Below are positions 21,392-34,700 of a DNA stretch of 64,000 nt, in pieces. This DNA is from Saxidomus purpurata (Eukaryota > Mollusca > Bivalvia > Venerida > Veneridae). Each line of letters starts with the position of its first letter. Within the stretch, counting starts at the first letter, position 1. Position numbers and translations under genes: made by a program. The notes under the pieces are model-generated. The model was not told the origin of the DNA. It made no database searches and saw nothing but the letters and a program-made list of their open reading frames with translations. The stretch is from assembly GCA_022818135.1 (NCBI GenBank), contig JAFMSR010000010.1, positions 8,521,337 through 8,585,336 of the forward strand, in the 5' to 3' direction.

Positions 21392-23361
21392 TTTCCACGA
21401 GCTGTGCTCCAAGCAAACTAACGAGATTTCAACTTAAAGAGCTCCTGATAGTTGCACAGAAACTTCCTAAACCAAGTAATAATGTAGTATAGAAGTTACA
21501 AACGCTTTGTATGAGACGGAAATTCCTATGTTGTCTTATCGCCTTGTCAAACTAGAGCCAATTTCATTGGTTTATTTCATGCAAATTATTGATGATAAGA
21601 AGAGTGTACATGCATCGGAACAAAAGTCCAAAAGCTAATTTAATTGAGGTTCTGAGTGTTGTAATTAATTTTGTATCTTATTTAGCAGCTTATCTTGCTA
21701 GTTGCCTTTGTACAATCCACAATCATGGAAATATATTATTCCGTCTGCTCGTAACATTTATGTACGTCTAAACACAATTTTGCGGACTTCTCTTATATTA
21801 ATTTTTAACCAAACTATTTTGATGTGTTTACCTTGTGTTTCTGCTGCACTGACGAAGTAAGTAAAGATCAAAGTTGGATTATTATTCAGTGTTCGTTTGA
21901 TCGGTTTATTTCACCGCTGGAACGTGTTTCATGTAATTGTATATAAATATCTTGGCAAATTCATATCTCCTGGCATACATTTTTTTTATTTTTTATTTCG
22001 AGTCTGATAACGCATATCGCTATGTAATTTTACGACACATGTGGTACGTCATTGATACAAATGTACAATGTATATACATGTACAGACCTTGAGTAAACGT
22101 ATGCAAGTTAAGGATGATCTACGCAATGCATCGGTGCAGCTGTCATAATCGAAGCCCCTTGTTTGGAGTTCGATCTCAGCCTCAAGTTGCTGACGTATGC
22201 TTCTGTATTGCTTAGCAATAGTTGTATATGACAGAACATAGCAAACAAAAACAACACCAAAATCACGGACATCAATAGCAGTTTGTGTATGATAATTCAA
22301 CTAGGTGATCGCTATCAAGCATCATTATGGCAATCATCATTATTAAAGACTTGGATCATATGGGAAAGTATGGGGTCTTCTGATTAAGGAACAAAGACCA
22401 AACATTCGTGACGTCAAAATGTACAGACCAGGTTATTTTTTAAATGTTTATTAACATTAACGTCATTCTATCAACTTTAAGATGAATCTATAAGCAGGAG
22501 TTTTCTGAATGCATTCTGTTATAAAAAAGTATAGTCTGGAAGGAAAAGCACTTTATTGTAAAACAATGAATGAATATAATAAGTCACGTTTGAACTTGAT
22601 AATTTGCACACAGCAAAAAAGCACTAGCAGATACATGCTATACCATACTGGGTAGACCTAACACCCGTAAATGCAAACAAAGTCCGAACCTGAAGCCGGA
22701 TTTCTTCTATCCCCAATTTCTCAGTTGCCGAGAAAACGCAATTCCTTCGCCGAAAGCAAAGTATGACTCTTCTTATATTGATGAAATATACAAGCATTTT
22801 ACTAGGTATCTTACAGTCTGTTAAAATTACGTTACAAGAGAAAATGTGCCGTACGTTCTAATATACAGTGCAAAAAAAGCTAGACCTTACCTAGACATTG
22901 CATATTGGATAGGACGAAATACAATACTTTCAGACTATTAGTTAGTAAATATAATCCCACACGATACACAAAGGAAGTAAAACTTGGCAAAATGCCGCTG
23001 TAATTCTATTACGTTGTATTCGATTTCTTTCTTATACTTCGTCTTTGATTTTGTGAAGAACCTGATTATATATTTTTGGATATACAATGTATCATAAAGT
23101 TAAAGTTAATTTATATAACTGAAAGCTATGCTATATACATAATCATATGATTTTTTATTTGTGTTTTTTCTCTCTCGTATGTCATCAACGTAGCGGTTAT
23201 TCACATGAAATTGAAGTTGACTGTTGATTTTTCCTGTAGCTTGATTTTCATTACAAGATGACGTGTTGTATATTGTTGTTTCCTTGTCCGATTGAGAGTT
23301 AAACACGAGAAAAATTCAACATTTCACTTTTTTAAATTATTTCTTTTATAAATTATTGTTT
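21392..23361. other. Intergenic spacer between the A2M-family gene and the amine oxidase
   Basis: Should hold the promoter and 5' UTR of the A2M-family gene (minus strand, just above 21391). No clear TATA box or initiator could be picked out. A stretch on the minus strand near 22090-22215 is open (contains RQQLEAEIELQTRG) but has no support as an exon. Confidence 0.5.
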
Positions 23362-23413
23362 TTAATCTGAACATGGCTCGAATGGCGGGGGTCTCTCTGT
23401 ATGCTGGTTATTT
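23362..23413 (-). pseudogene. Relic or alternative terminal exon of the copper amine oxidase
   Basis: After the acceptor-like 'aaattacag' at 23414-23415, 52 bases read NNQHTERPPPFEPCSD then stop (one base completing the preceding codon). The true C-terminus reads NNQQTERPPPFEPCLEKKP. The likeness continues through the 3' flank (about 23060-23413 versus 23510-23875, offset 462). The homology begins exactly at a splice acceptor. It is therefore either an alternative last exon or the remains of a tandem duplicate gene. Confidence 0.7.
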
Positions 23414-23814
23414 CTGTAATTTTACTACACGTAACAGAAACATTGTATTCTAATGCTCTGTATTAGGTGAGCTTGTCTCTTAGTGTTTTCTAACAATCAT
23501 CACCGAGTCCTTTGTTAAGACTCTGATTATATATAACTTTATATATCATAAAATTTCATCGTTTATAATATAGAATTGAAAGCTTTGCTATATGCATATG
23601 ATAACGCGGTGCGATGTTTCGGGTTGTCTTTTTTTCTTCTCGTATGCCATGGATGTGTTCCTGTGAAAAGCAGTTATTCACATAACATTTAAGTCAACTG
23701 TTAATATGGCCTCGCACATGATCTTCGTTACAAGATGAGGTATTGATACATTGTTGTTTCCTTGACCGACTGAGAGTTCAACACGAGAAAAATTCAAATT
23801 GTTTCTTTTATAAA

Positions 23815-25780
23815 TTATGGTTTTTTCTCTAAACATGGCTCGAACGGCGGGGGTCTCTCTGTCTGCTGGTTATTTCGGGTGTTCAAGTACCCCTGCAGGT
23901 CGAAGACAGACGTCTTGTCGAAAAAGTTAAAAGGTTTCAGCATAAATCCTGACTCTACCCTGTTCGTCATCGGGCTATCCTCAGACGTAGGCAAGTGCAG
24001 AAATCCAACAGAGACCCAATTAACAATATCTGTGTCGCGAATATTTTCATTGTCCACCAGCATTTTCTCTAGATCTCCTATAGGTTTATCCAGCCTGTTG
24101 ACATCGCTTGTATCAGTCAAGTATTGCTCTGACTCCTTGCGTTTTGTTACTGTGCAATGGTATTTGGTAAATGATAACGCAGGCATGGCAGGGTGTGCAT
24201 CCGTGGCTGTCTGTGCTGAGGTTGATATAGGCTTAATCTGATAACCTCTTTTTGCACCCCATTTATTCTTCTCGTCCTCGTTTACAACTAGCCAAAACTT
24301 CGGTTCATCTAAATTGATTCTATAAGCAGCTTCTCTTTCAATATATTCATATTTTAGGTATCTTGTGATATTGTGATGGAAGAAAGGTGGAATTTCATTC
24401 ACTGATGGTACCTGACTTCGCAGTGCTGTTAAAACATCTGCTGTTTTCCAGTGAATAACTTCCATTGTGTTCTCTGTTCCTAGAATATCCAGATCAACTT
24501 TAAATCCAAACGTGTGATCGTGGATTGGTCCGTGTGTGTTTGTATTTACTCGAAACCCGAAGGCGTCTCGGCTTTTGTCGGCACCCATAAAAGGATTTTC
24601 ATGATCCCAGAAAGCTCCTTGGATGTAACCACTGGCACTTACGATTGTATATATCTTTCCATCAAGATAGAAATGCCATTCAACGATGTAATCGTAGTTG
24701 TCAATAGTTGCAGAAAGGCGAACTACAAGGTAATTATTTCTAAGTCCGCCTTCAAAATCCCATCCTTTATGTCTCCAAAGGGCGTTTTCGCCATCTGCCT
24801 CATAGACACAAATTGACTTGTGAACGACTGGTTCAGAAATGTATACGTCCCAATGACTTGTTTCTAATAGGGTTGCATGTTCTGGACAGTCGACAGTTTT
24901 AATTATCCCGAAATATTCTCCAATACCGTAAGAAGAATCCGTATAAATAACATTGGTCTGTGCAGACGCCCCACTTCCATAGATGACACCTATTTCATTC
25001 AGGGCAAGTTCGTAAGCGATGCTGAGTCCTTTGAAAGAAATAGTGTAGAGACCAGGTCCGCGTAGCTGTCCGGAAGTGACGGTAAACATCCAGCCCATCC
25101 ATTCAACATTATGACCTTTGACAGAGTACCTCGGTCCCTCTGGTTCGTACGTTCTTGGAGGAGGCATGTTCGAGAGTTTTCTCATTACGCCCGAATCCCT
25201 ATCTGGAAGATGGCGGTCATAAACGGTTTCCCGGTAACCTTTAGGTAGAGCAAATTTTCGAATAGAACCGCTATTGTATGCATCCAACAAAGCCGTAGCA
25301 TTGGCAAAAGGTCCTTGATTAAGGTAATAATAGTCATAGATATACCAAGATTCGAAATCATTTCCAGGACAATGAATGGTTGCGGTAAGGGGAAGGAAAT
25401 CATGTTCTAAGAAATCATAACCATTATAAGCCAATGGATTTAGGTATGACAAAAATCTGGTTTCTCGCTCATCTGCTTTATCACCAGGTGGGCCATTGAA
25501 AAACCAGAAAGAGAAATCATTGTGTTCTGCAGGATCCTTAGGGTAATATGCCCCATCAAAACTTTCTTTAGTCAATGGCTTGAGCAGTGTGAAGTCCGGT
25601 ATTATAATGCGTTCATAAACTGCTGTTTCCACATAATCGTATGGTCGACTATTAAAGACTACTTCGCCGTCGTTGTACAACTGTTCAGCTGTCATTGTTT
25701 CAGCCTGGAGAGGACCTACTTTGTATTCCATATAGTCCGGAACGGTACGGTCACCACGGACGACAATAGCATTAGCATAC
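23815..25780 (-). CDS. Copper amine oxidase exon 4: catalytic domain
   Basis: 1966 nt; acceptor tttcag, enters with one base to complete Arg182. Holds residues 183-836 and the stop at 23815-23817. Motifs in order: NEIGVIYG, YTDSSYGIG (catalytic Asp), SATIDNYDYIVEWHFYLDG (TPQ site), HGPIHDHTFGFKVDLD (two Cu His), GFLHLPTSEDSP (third Cu His), GFMLKPFNFFD. Several NxS/T sites are present. One large exon carrying the core also occurs in animal AOC genes. Confidence 0.97.
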
Positions 25781-28700
25781 CTGAAATTTAAGACATCCTA
25801 GCTATTAGGACCTGAATATGAACGTCGTCCACATATGCTGCTGTATATCATATACACATATATCTTGGATGAATTCTTAAGTCGAACTTAAGCAGATCTC
25901 GAACGTTCCCAGTTTTGCACTGTATTTACTTAATTTACCTGTGTTTTCGAGGAACGGTGCATTATAAGGTTTGTAGATATACAGTAAACTCCGCTTATAA
26001 CGAACTCCTTAGAACCATTTGAATATGTCCCTTATATCCGGAGTTCGTTATATCAATATAACATTTTCATAAAGAATAACGAAAGAAAAAAAATCGGGCA
26101 GAGAAAATGTATTCGTTATATCCGGATTTTCGATATATCCGGAGTCGTTATATACGGAGTTTACTAAATTGGAAAAAGTTTATATTAATAATTATGTAAA
26201 GAAATTAAACGTGGATTGCGAACATATCACCGTGAATAACGCCAAAACGTCATTTGACAAATTATAAACAATAAAATACCTTCCAGGGTATGGACCTGCA
26301 TTTTTCATATACTTCAGAACAGCTTCTTTCTCGGGTAGGTAGAGGAACATGTAAGGCAAATAGTTGGTCTTCAAAGAAACTTCTTCGCTTTCATTTCGCT
26401 TGTATATGTAATTATTGTCAATCAAGAAGTTATAGACCTTTCGCATTTCGACTGCTGTAAGAGGAGCAAATATTTCAGGATTCTTTCCGTCCCATTCCAT
26501 ACGTGCTTCTCGCCTGTAATATATATATTTACCATTTCTTAAGCAACTGACCGTTAATAATACATGACTGTAGCAGACATGAAACCGTTTCCGCTATAAG
26601 ATGTACCATGTACCAATAGGTATGACTACACTAAATCTTTTTCCATAGACTTACTGTATAACATTTAAGCACGGTCCGCATACCAAAACATTCGTTGAGT
26701 AGTTACACCCCAATAAATCTGTAGAACCACCTTAGTCACACCCAAAAATGCCCTTTTTTATATACATATAGTGATACTTTATAGCCGAAAATTGCACCAG
26801 TAGGACATCACCCCCTCGTCTGTAGGATTTTTGTTTACATTCTGTCAAAAAATTCAATATTTTCAGATAGCCACAGAACACGGTAAAATTAATCAGAAAA
26901 TTAATAAACTATTTTTTTGTTATGTTCAACCATTGTACTTTCGATTTTAATTCTAGAAAACTTTAGTGCTACTAATCATTTTAAACCAATCAGAGACCAC
27001 AGATATCTAATAGGTCCGCAAGTTCCCTACACAAATTGGCTGGTTCCAAGTCCCACCGATTTAGTGAAGTCATACCTAAAAATGAAAACCAATGCTTTTA
27101 TATGTACTTGAAACTGTTTTGGATTATAAAAGGATCATTTCCGGACCAGAAAATAGCTTTGGTTTAGACAGCATATCAACGAGATGGAAATTATGCATCC
27201 ATATATATCACCAGGTCGAGACCATTTCGTGTATGGCTGCTGTGTTTCAAAATAATTTGTCATATTGCTACATGATCTGTTGTCATCTGCTTATGCTTTT
27301 ATTTGCAAAGTCCAAAATTTGACAGGACAAAGAACAGCATGTTTACTCAACGTATGCGTGCCTATTTGATTGATGAGCCCTATACTCTTCCAGCAATGCC
27401 TTATTGATTTACCCCACCCCCTTCCCAAATTCTGAAATTTGAAGAAAATTTGTCTTATTTAACACAAAAAAGTTATTTGAAAAGCAGAATGTAATTAAAA
27501 GTAACATCAAAATGTCCACTGAAATAAAGGCTCTACAGAAACATACCGTTTTAACAAGCTTAATCGGTAATAACCATAAATTTTATATCTATATGGACAT
27601 TCACGGTGCCCAAATTTCAGAAAAGTCAACAAAGTATTTGAATTTCTAACGCTTACACCATGAGCCGTAGCAAACCGAATACTTCTATTGTGCATCTTTT
27701 CTATTCAAAATAAGAAATAATAACGCAGACATGCCATTTTAATACAAATAGACGATAAATGGCGTGAGGGATCGATCTAAGGCAAAAAAACGTATTTTTT
27801 GACAAATGTTTAGCATGATATCAATATTTCTGAGACCAAACTGCCCAAAACGTCAAGAAATGATGCATAACTAACGAAATGCATATACAATTTTATGAAA
27901 AACAACAAAATAGCTACAAAAAATTAACAGATTCCATCAAAAATTGGGTTTTACGGGTTTTTGTAATTAAAGGGAGGTATGTAGTGGTTGGGCCCTTTGG
28001 CAGTCTGTTACCGCAAGAATTTAGGGGTCTGTGCGGTGACGTCATCCAGTGTCGCAGAGGATTGTGGGGGCGCTCTCTTGGAATCGGGCAGCCATCTTGC
28101 AGGGCACTCCAGCAACCCAGATATACGTATAATCGAATAACCAGAGCAAATGGCATAGGTATCAGGTAAAGTCCCTTGTATTGGAATCCCCTTGAATTGC
28201 ATTAGGTTTCAGAGTGGAAACAACAGGTAATTCAAAACCAGTTTTGATCTTCCCTGTGTGTGCACGGATATTTTGCCGCCCTTCGTGATTAGAATTACGT
28301 CAAATTTTGTTAAATTACACTTTAAACACTATTTATAGACAATTTCGTGACGACTAGACCTATTAAACAAACCTTGTTTACATAAATATGCTTGTCTGCT
28401 ACGTTAGCAGCACTAGGATCATACGGCAATGACTTATTTACTGAAAGGGAAGAATTACCGCAGCAACTTTTACCGGTCAGGGTATTCTGAGATTAAGTTA
28501 CAGGCCTAAACAACACGATTTCATCATTACATTCACTTCATTCATTTACTGAAATCCGTGCATAAGCAGGTTCATGATATACTGTGTAAATGACTATTTA
28601 AGAATTATTTACCACGTTTCACTCCTCTATTAACAACACATTAACTGCCCTTGCCTATTCTTTCTCTGCATTTTCTCCGCTACTGGTCCCATATATAGAA

Positions 28701-31700
28701 GCCATGTAACCATACCTGCATTTTAGTCTGAGAATTCACAAAGTTAGAGATGCAAAATGTACTCTGACATATCTTCAGTTTGTATTCACATGACCACAGC
28801 AAATTTAAACAACCAGAGTCTTCCTAAACTGACCAGGGGCTTATTTAGAACCTTAATTTTCATAAAATATATCAGAAAAGTTGTCATCGTCTGTTCAACA
28901 CATCTCTAAAATATAACGGTTACCAAATTAGCCAATTTTGATACAGAACCACGTCTACAATGAACTCAAAGAACATATGAACCGTCGATTTCTTAGTTAT
29001 ATTTAGGTATGACTACACTAAATCTTTTTCCATAGACTTACTGTATAACATTTAAGCACGGTCCGCATACCAAAACATTCGTTGAGTAGTTACACCCCAA
29101 TAAATCTGTAGAACCACCTTAGTCACACCCAAAAATGCCCTTTTTTATATACATATAGTGATACTTTATAGCCGAAAATTGCACCAGTAGGACATCACCC
29201 CCTCGTCTGTAGGATTTTTGTTTACATTCTGTCAAAAAATTCAATATTTTCAGATAGCCACAGAACACGGTAAAATTAATCAGAAAATTAATAAACTATT
29301 TTTTTGTTATGTTCAACCATTGTACTTTCGATTTTAATTCTAGAAAACTTTAGTGCTACTAATCATTTTAAACCAATCAGAGACCACAGATATCTAATAG
29401 GTCCGCAAGTTCCCTACACAAATTGGCTGGTTCCAAGTCCCACCGATTTAGTGAAGTCATACCAATACAGAAAACATACGTTGATCGTTTTATACACCGT
29501 TAATGCAGGATAAACAGAGGCGAGGTATTGTATAAGATTTTAAAGCTTGCTGCTCTATTCCGTACGAACAATATAACACTTTACACTGCTAATTCAATAT
29601 ACTGTTGTTCTAATGTTTACATGTGTATACTGTAAATTTATATTATATGAAAATTGATAATAAATAAATATTGTTTAATCCATAGAAAGTATTCGACATT
29701 AGTATCAATGAGCAAACGCAGGTTTATTCAAATTTTGGGAACGGTTTCGTTTTAATTTATCGCAATTATTTCTATATAAAATGAATTGTCTACATTGTTC
29801 GGATACACACAGTAGACAGAGAGAGACACGAACGGACGGATGGACAGACAGACCGACAAACAATGAGAGAGTGCAGATGGATTAATGGGAGATTATATCG
29901 TGATTACGTTTTTAGATGGCTTATGCTCTATAAATACCTTTTACACGTCATGCATTCGCCCATTACAGGTGTTGTCGGTGGCTCTACTGTAGTTGTCGTT
30001 GTTTCCGTGTCAGGTTTTGTTGTGGTTTTTTCTCCAGTTTGCATTGACTCTGGTAGATTCTAAGTTAATACACAACATTTATTATGTACTAAATATACAT
30101 ACGTTGAGACATTTAAAGTCCCCGGACCACAGCAACAAAAGCTCTTATTTTACCAGAAAAAAATTCTTACCAGCGAAAATAACTATTATTTGTACCAAAA
30201 ACATTCTTAACTTTGCTTATTAAATAAAAAGTACATGCTAGAAATATTTTGCAAAAAATATATAAACGGTTTTCTGGCAACTATTTTTCCTGAAGAAACA
30301 ACTTGTATACGAAAGAAAGGCATATGTCAACTTTCTTTTAGTGTGAATAGAACATAGTTCTATAATTATCAGTACATCAGTACATGTATTTTGCTATATC
30401 AGTAAATTCTAAGAGATCCTGGCATGGGATACAATTTAACTAACAATGGGAACATTATCGGCGACTATAGCTATTGGAACGAAATTTCATTTCACCATTT
30501 GCATTAATCTACTTCTACCGGCCATGATTAGCTTTTGCCTAATATTTACATTATGTAGCAGTGATCGGATTTTGTAAATGTTTTTTCCACGTTTCCTGTA
30601 TTGTATAATTATTTTTGAATTTTATTTATATAAGTTGTGTTGTATATTGTCTTTTGCCTTGTAGCATGCGTGCAGGTTTTTTTGTGCCGTTTGCTTTGTG
30701 TCTGATGTGTTGTATTATGTCCATTCCTTATTTGTATAATGTGTGCTTTATTTGTTTAGTTGTTGTTTTTTCCTTGTTTTGTGAAAATTGTGCTTTCTAT
30801 ATCTGTTAATTTGTGTTATATTTTGTATTCTCTTTACTTGTTAAAAGACATACTCATGGTATAGTGGAAAAATAAAATCAATCAAAAACATGGTCATGCG
30901 AATTTAAAAAAGATATTTTCAAAGTGTTCGGCTTTTCTCTAATACAAGAAGACGCATACGTCTAGTAGGGACGCTTTTGGGCTTTTTTACATGCAGGTGA
31001 AAAATGTATAATTGAACCAAAATTTATTTTGAGATAATAATATCAAATTAAGAGTGAGTAACTCGAATTGTCATCGGAAATATAAACAAGAGGACCAAGA
31101 TGGCCCTATATCGCTCATCTGGCTACCATTGGCTATAATACAAGGTCATCAATAGCAGAAAGGGTCAAATTTGACCTGGAGAGCATGATTTGGGCATTCT
31201 TGGAAGATATAAACTAGGCAATGAATTATGCCAAATATCTAAGCTCTAGGCTTAGAACCAGAGTTCTACATGGAACAGTATTCTTTAAACAATTTTGTAA
31301 GAGTTTCATGCAAAGGAACGTCCCTACCTAGTTTCATCAACACTGATTAGAATTAGTGAAGAAATTAAGGTGCTAGATTGTAAACACGGTTAAACATTGC
31401 AATCTTTGTTTAATCAAGGGCCATAACTCTGGACGAGTAAATCCGATCAAGCCCATAACTGAACTTATCCGAGATCTTATTGTCATACACATTATCTGTA
31501 AATATGATTAGGATTATAAAAGAAATAAAGATGCTAGAGTGTAAACAGACTTGAATATAGCAATGTTTGTTAAATTAAGGGCCATAACTCTGGAAGAACC
31601 AAACCCATAATTAAACCCATCCGAGATCTAACGTTCATTCACATTCTCTGTAAATATTATTATGATAACTGAAAAATTGAAAGTGCTAGAGTGTAAAAAC

Positions 31701-34700
31701 AGTAACTTATATATTGCAATTTTTGTTAAATCAGGGGCGATAACTCTGAAGAACTTATCCGATCAAGCCCCTAATTGAACTCATCCCAGATCTTATGGCC
31801 ATTCACATTCTCTGGTAATATGATAAAAATTAAAGAAGAAATGAAGGTGCTAGAGTGTAAACATTGTTAAATCTTGCATTTTTTGTTAAATCAAGGGCCA
31901 TAACTCTAGAAGAACTAATCCGATCAAGCCCTTAATTGAACTCATCCGAGATCTTATGGTCATACACATTCTCTGTAAATATGTTAAGAATTATAGAGGA
32001 AACGAAGGTCCTAGAGTGTAAACATAGTTAAATCTTGCATTTTTTAAATCAGGGGCCATAAATTAGGAAGTACTGATCCAATCAAGTCCATAATCAAACT
32101 CGTCCGAGGTCTTGTAGCCATATACATTATGTTCAAGTTTTATTATGATTATTTCAAACATGTAGACGGACGGACGACGGACATTAACAATCCTAAAAGC
32201 TCACCATGACCACTTTCTGGTCAGGTAAGTCAAAAAATCGGACACCGAATGTTTTTTTGTTTAAACATAAAACTTTTGGAGAAAAAGAATTGACACTGAT
32301 GATTCTAGTGAAAGGCGGTTGCTTTCCATTGATGCATACTCGGGAATCCTAATATGTGTACACGTGTATGTAAAAGTGTAGACCATACACCACTGTATTC
32401 GTGTGTAACGAATTTCAAACTGTGCCAACTTTGAGTCGACTTTTAATTTGTGAATTGAATTTTTACCTTGATTAAATAATTATACCCGATAAAAACCCTA
32501 ACGCCGAAACTGATAGCTGATTCGAAGTTCACATACAGTCTGATAGGTCCAGGAATCGAATTCAGACTCATGCCTTAGTCCAGCAAACTGAAATGGGTAG
32601 CAGTGAAAGTAAACGTACTACAGCTCTCCACGAATGTTACAAAATCTTGACTGACCGTTCCAAAGCCACTCATTAAGCTACGGACAATATCTTCGTAATC
32701 TGACAAAGAACCTCGGTGAATCAGGTAACTTTGATGTTCACTGTGTATTTCACAAACTATAACATAAAGGCTTGTTACCATATTTGCCATGAATCAAAAT
32801 TTTACTTGTGGAATACTCACAATGTACAAGCGAATAAGCTTGATCATCTTTCAAAAGAAGTGCAGACTATGAATTTACTTGCGGAAAATAAATTGCTTTG
32901 TAACCTGTTAAATTTCTCACCTGGTCCTAGTTGGTAGCAAGGTTTGAACCGTTTTGAACAGTCATGGAGGTATAAACACTGCTTACAATGCTTGTTCATG
33001 CCAGAACTATTCGACTAAAATGATTAAATCTTCTTTTTGTAAAACAGTTAAAATTCAAATTTGCGTAAAAGGATAATTATGTTATTGCTACAATTACTTG
33101 TTTTTGCAAAAAGAAACATTTGCAACTTTGAAAACGGAGTAGTTATCAACACTATTCCGGACATGCATGGAAAAATATTATAATTTTCTTTCAATTTGTA
33201 TTACCTCCCCAAAATATGTAAACCAATCTAGACTGTACATTTACATCCCTGCCATCCATCCATAACTTTTGTGTCACACGTATCTATGCCATTTTGGTTT
33301 TAAAGTAATATTGAGTTATTTATTTATTATCTGATAGATCTAGTGTTTATGTTTTGCATGTTATGAGATGTATTTTTATCGAGAGTTATCACTGAATTTG
33401 ATCCATACCCTCTGTCAATGCACTCTTGACTCAAATAACAGCGATTTTTTACCATTTTAGCGAAGAGTCCGGGTCCAGACAGATTATCACATTACAGTAA
33501 CTAAACGTATATTTCAAAAATGTAGTTGTATAATTTTTCTATAACTGCAGGCTTGTTTCCTTAGTGAAAGTTAAAATAAGACAATACATGAAAAAAAGTT
33601 GCAGCTAGGAGGTTGTTAACACAAGCAAACTCAGTGAATTTATTTTCCCCGCCAAATGAAGCAAATAGCTGAAAAAGAACAACTTGAAAGTGTACTGGTC
33701 TGCCTGTTTCAGGGAAAAACATTTTAAATTTCACCACCCCACTGGGTCCTCGTCTCCAAGGTGCTGTTACAGTCATAATGAACTTAATTGTTAAAGTTAA
33801 ATTAAATCAGTACTACTTCATTCGGACAACAAGAATTCTTAAGTTTCTTGATTGAGAATAATTATGAAAGAAAAGCACTACAATCCCTTAAGAGCCTCAT
33901 TTCTATGAAAATCCAGTTTCTAAAAATTCCATTGTTAGAGAATACAAAGTTGATAATTTGTGCATAAAAATAATTTCTTACAAGCCTTTTAAGAAAGAAA
34001 AAAGAAGCATTTTAAAATTTCACCTTCCCTTTGGGGCCCCATCTCAGAGGGGTCATTCTTTTTTGCATCTTACATTGATACAGAACACAGTACATGTAGT
34101 TGTAAGTGAAATAAAATCAGTACTATCAGTTTCAGAAACAAAATTTCTACGTTCTAAATAGAATATTTAAGAAAAGCGCTACATCCCCTTAAGGGGCCTC
34201 ATTATAAAAAAAATGATCAGGAAGTGTAGGGGTGGATATTAGAAAGAGTGGTCACTAAATGACTTTACCAAATTACAATATTATTTCGATAACCGGCTTC
34301 AAAAAATACAATCTCAATGTTTTATATTGAATATAGGAGAAAATAACAATTACAATTTTGACGAAGGTTGTGTATGCGCCGCGGCATTATGTTATTGCAC
34401 ACTTATTTCAAGTTTCATGAAATTCTATCTATTGGGACTTGAGTTATGGACGGACGGACGGACGGACGGACGGAATACGCCAAAATAATATCCATCCACC
34501 TTTGGCTGTGGATAATTAGGTATATTAAATATATAGCACTCATTCATCCTGTTCAGTTTAAACATTGTCCTCTTATATACTTCTGTGGGGAAACATACAC
34601 TAAAGCAAGAACGGGCATTATGTTTCATAATTATTATGATGATTAAGAGTCCGACTACAATTCTCTTCTATTTAGGTCTATACTACCCACATTGAATCAG

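Noticed and set aside
22049..22300. 83-codon minus-strand frame between the two main genes
   Set aside because: Part of it (RQQLEAEIELQTRG) looks protein-like, but there is no family motif, no splice pattern linking it to a gene, and it is short enough to be chance.
26619..29463. LTR retrotransposon with 458-bp LTRs
   Set aside because: The repeats are identical and direct, but each has its own inverted ends. There is no primer-binding site after the left copy, no polypurine tract before the right copy and no gag/pol. TG..CA ends would give unequal flanks.
33561..33776. A 71-codon minus-strand frame as an extra amine oxidase exon
   Set aside because: It lies in a local repeat (second copy near 34010) and is not needed, because exons 1 and 2 already join in phase 0.
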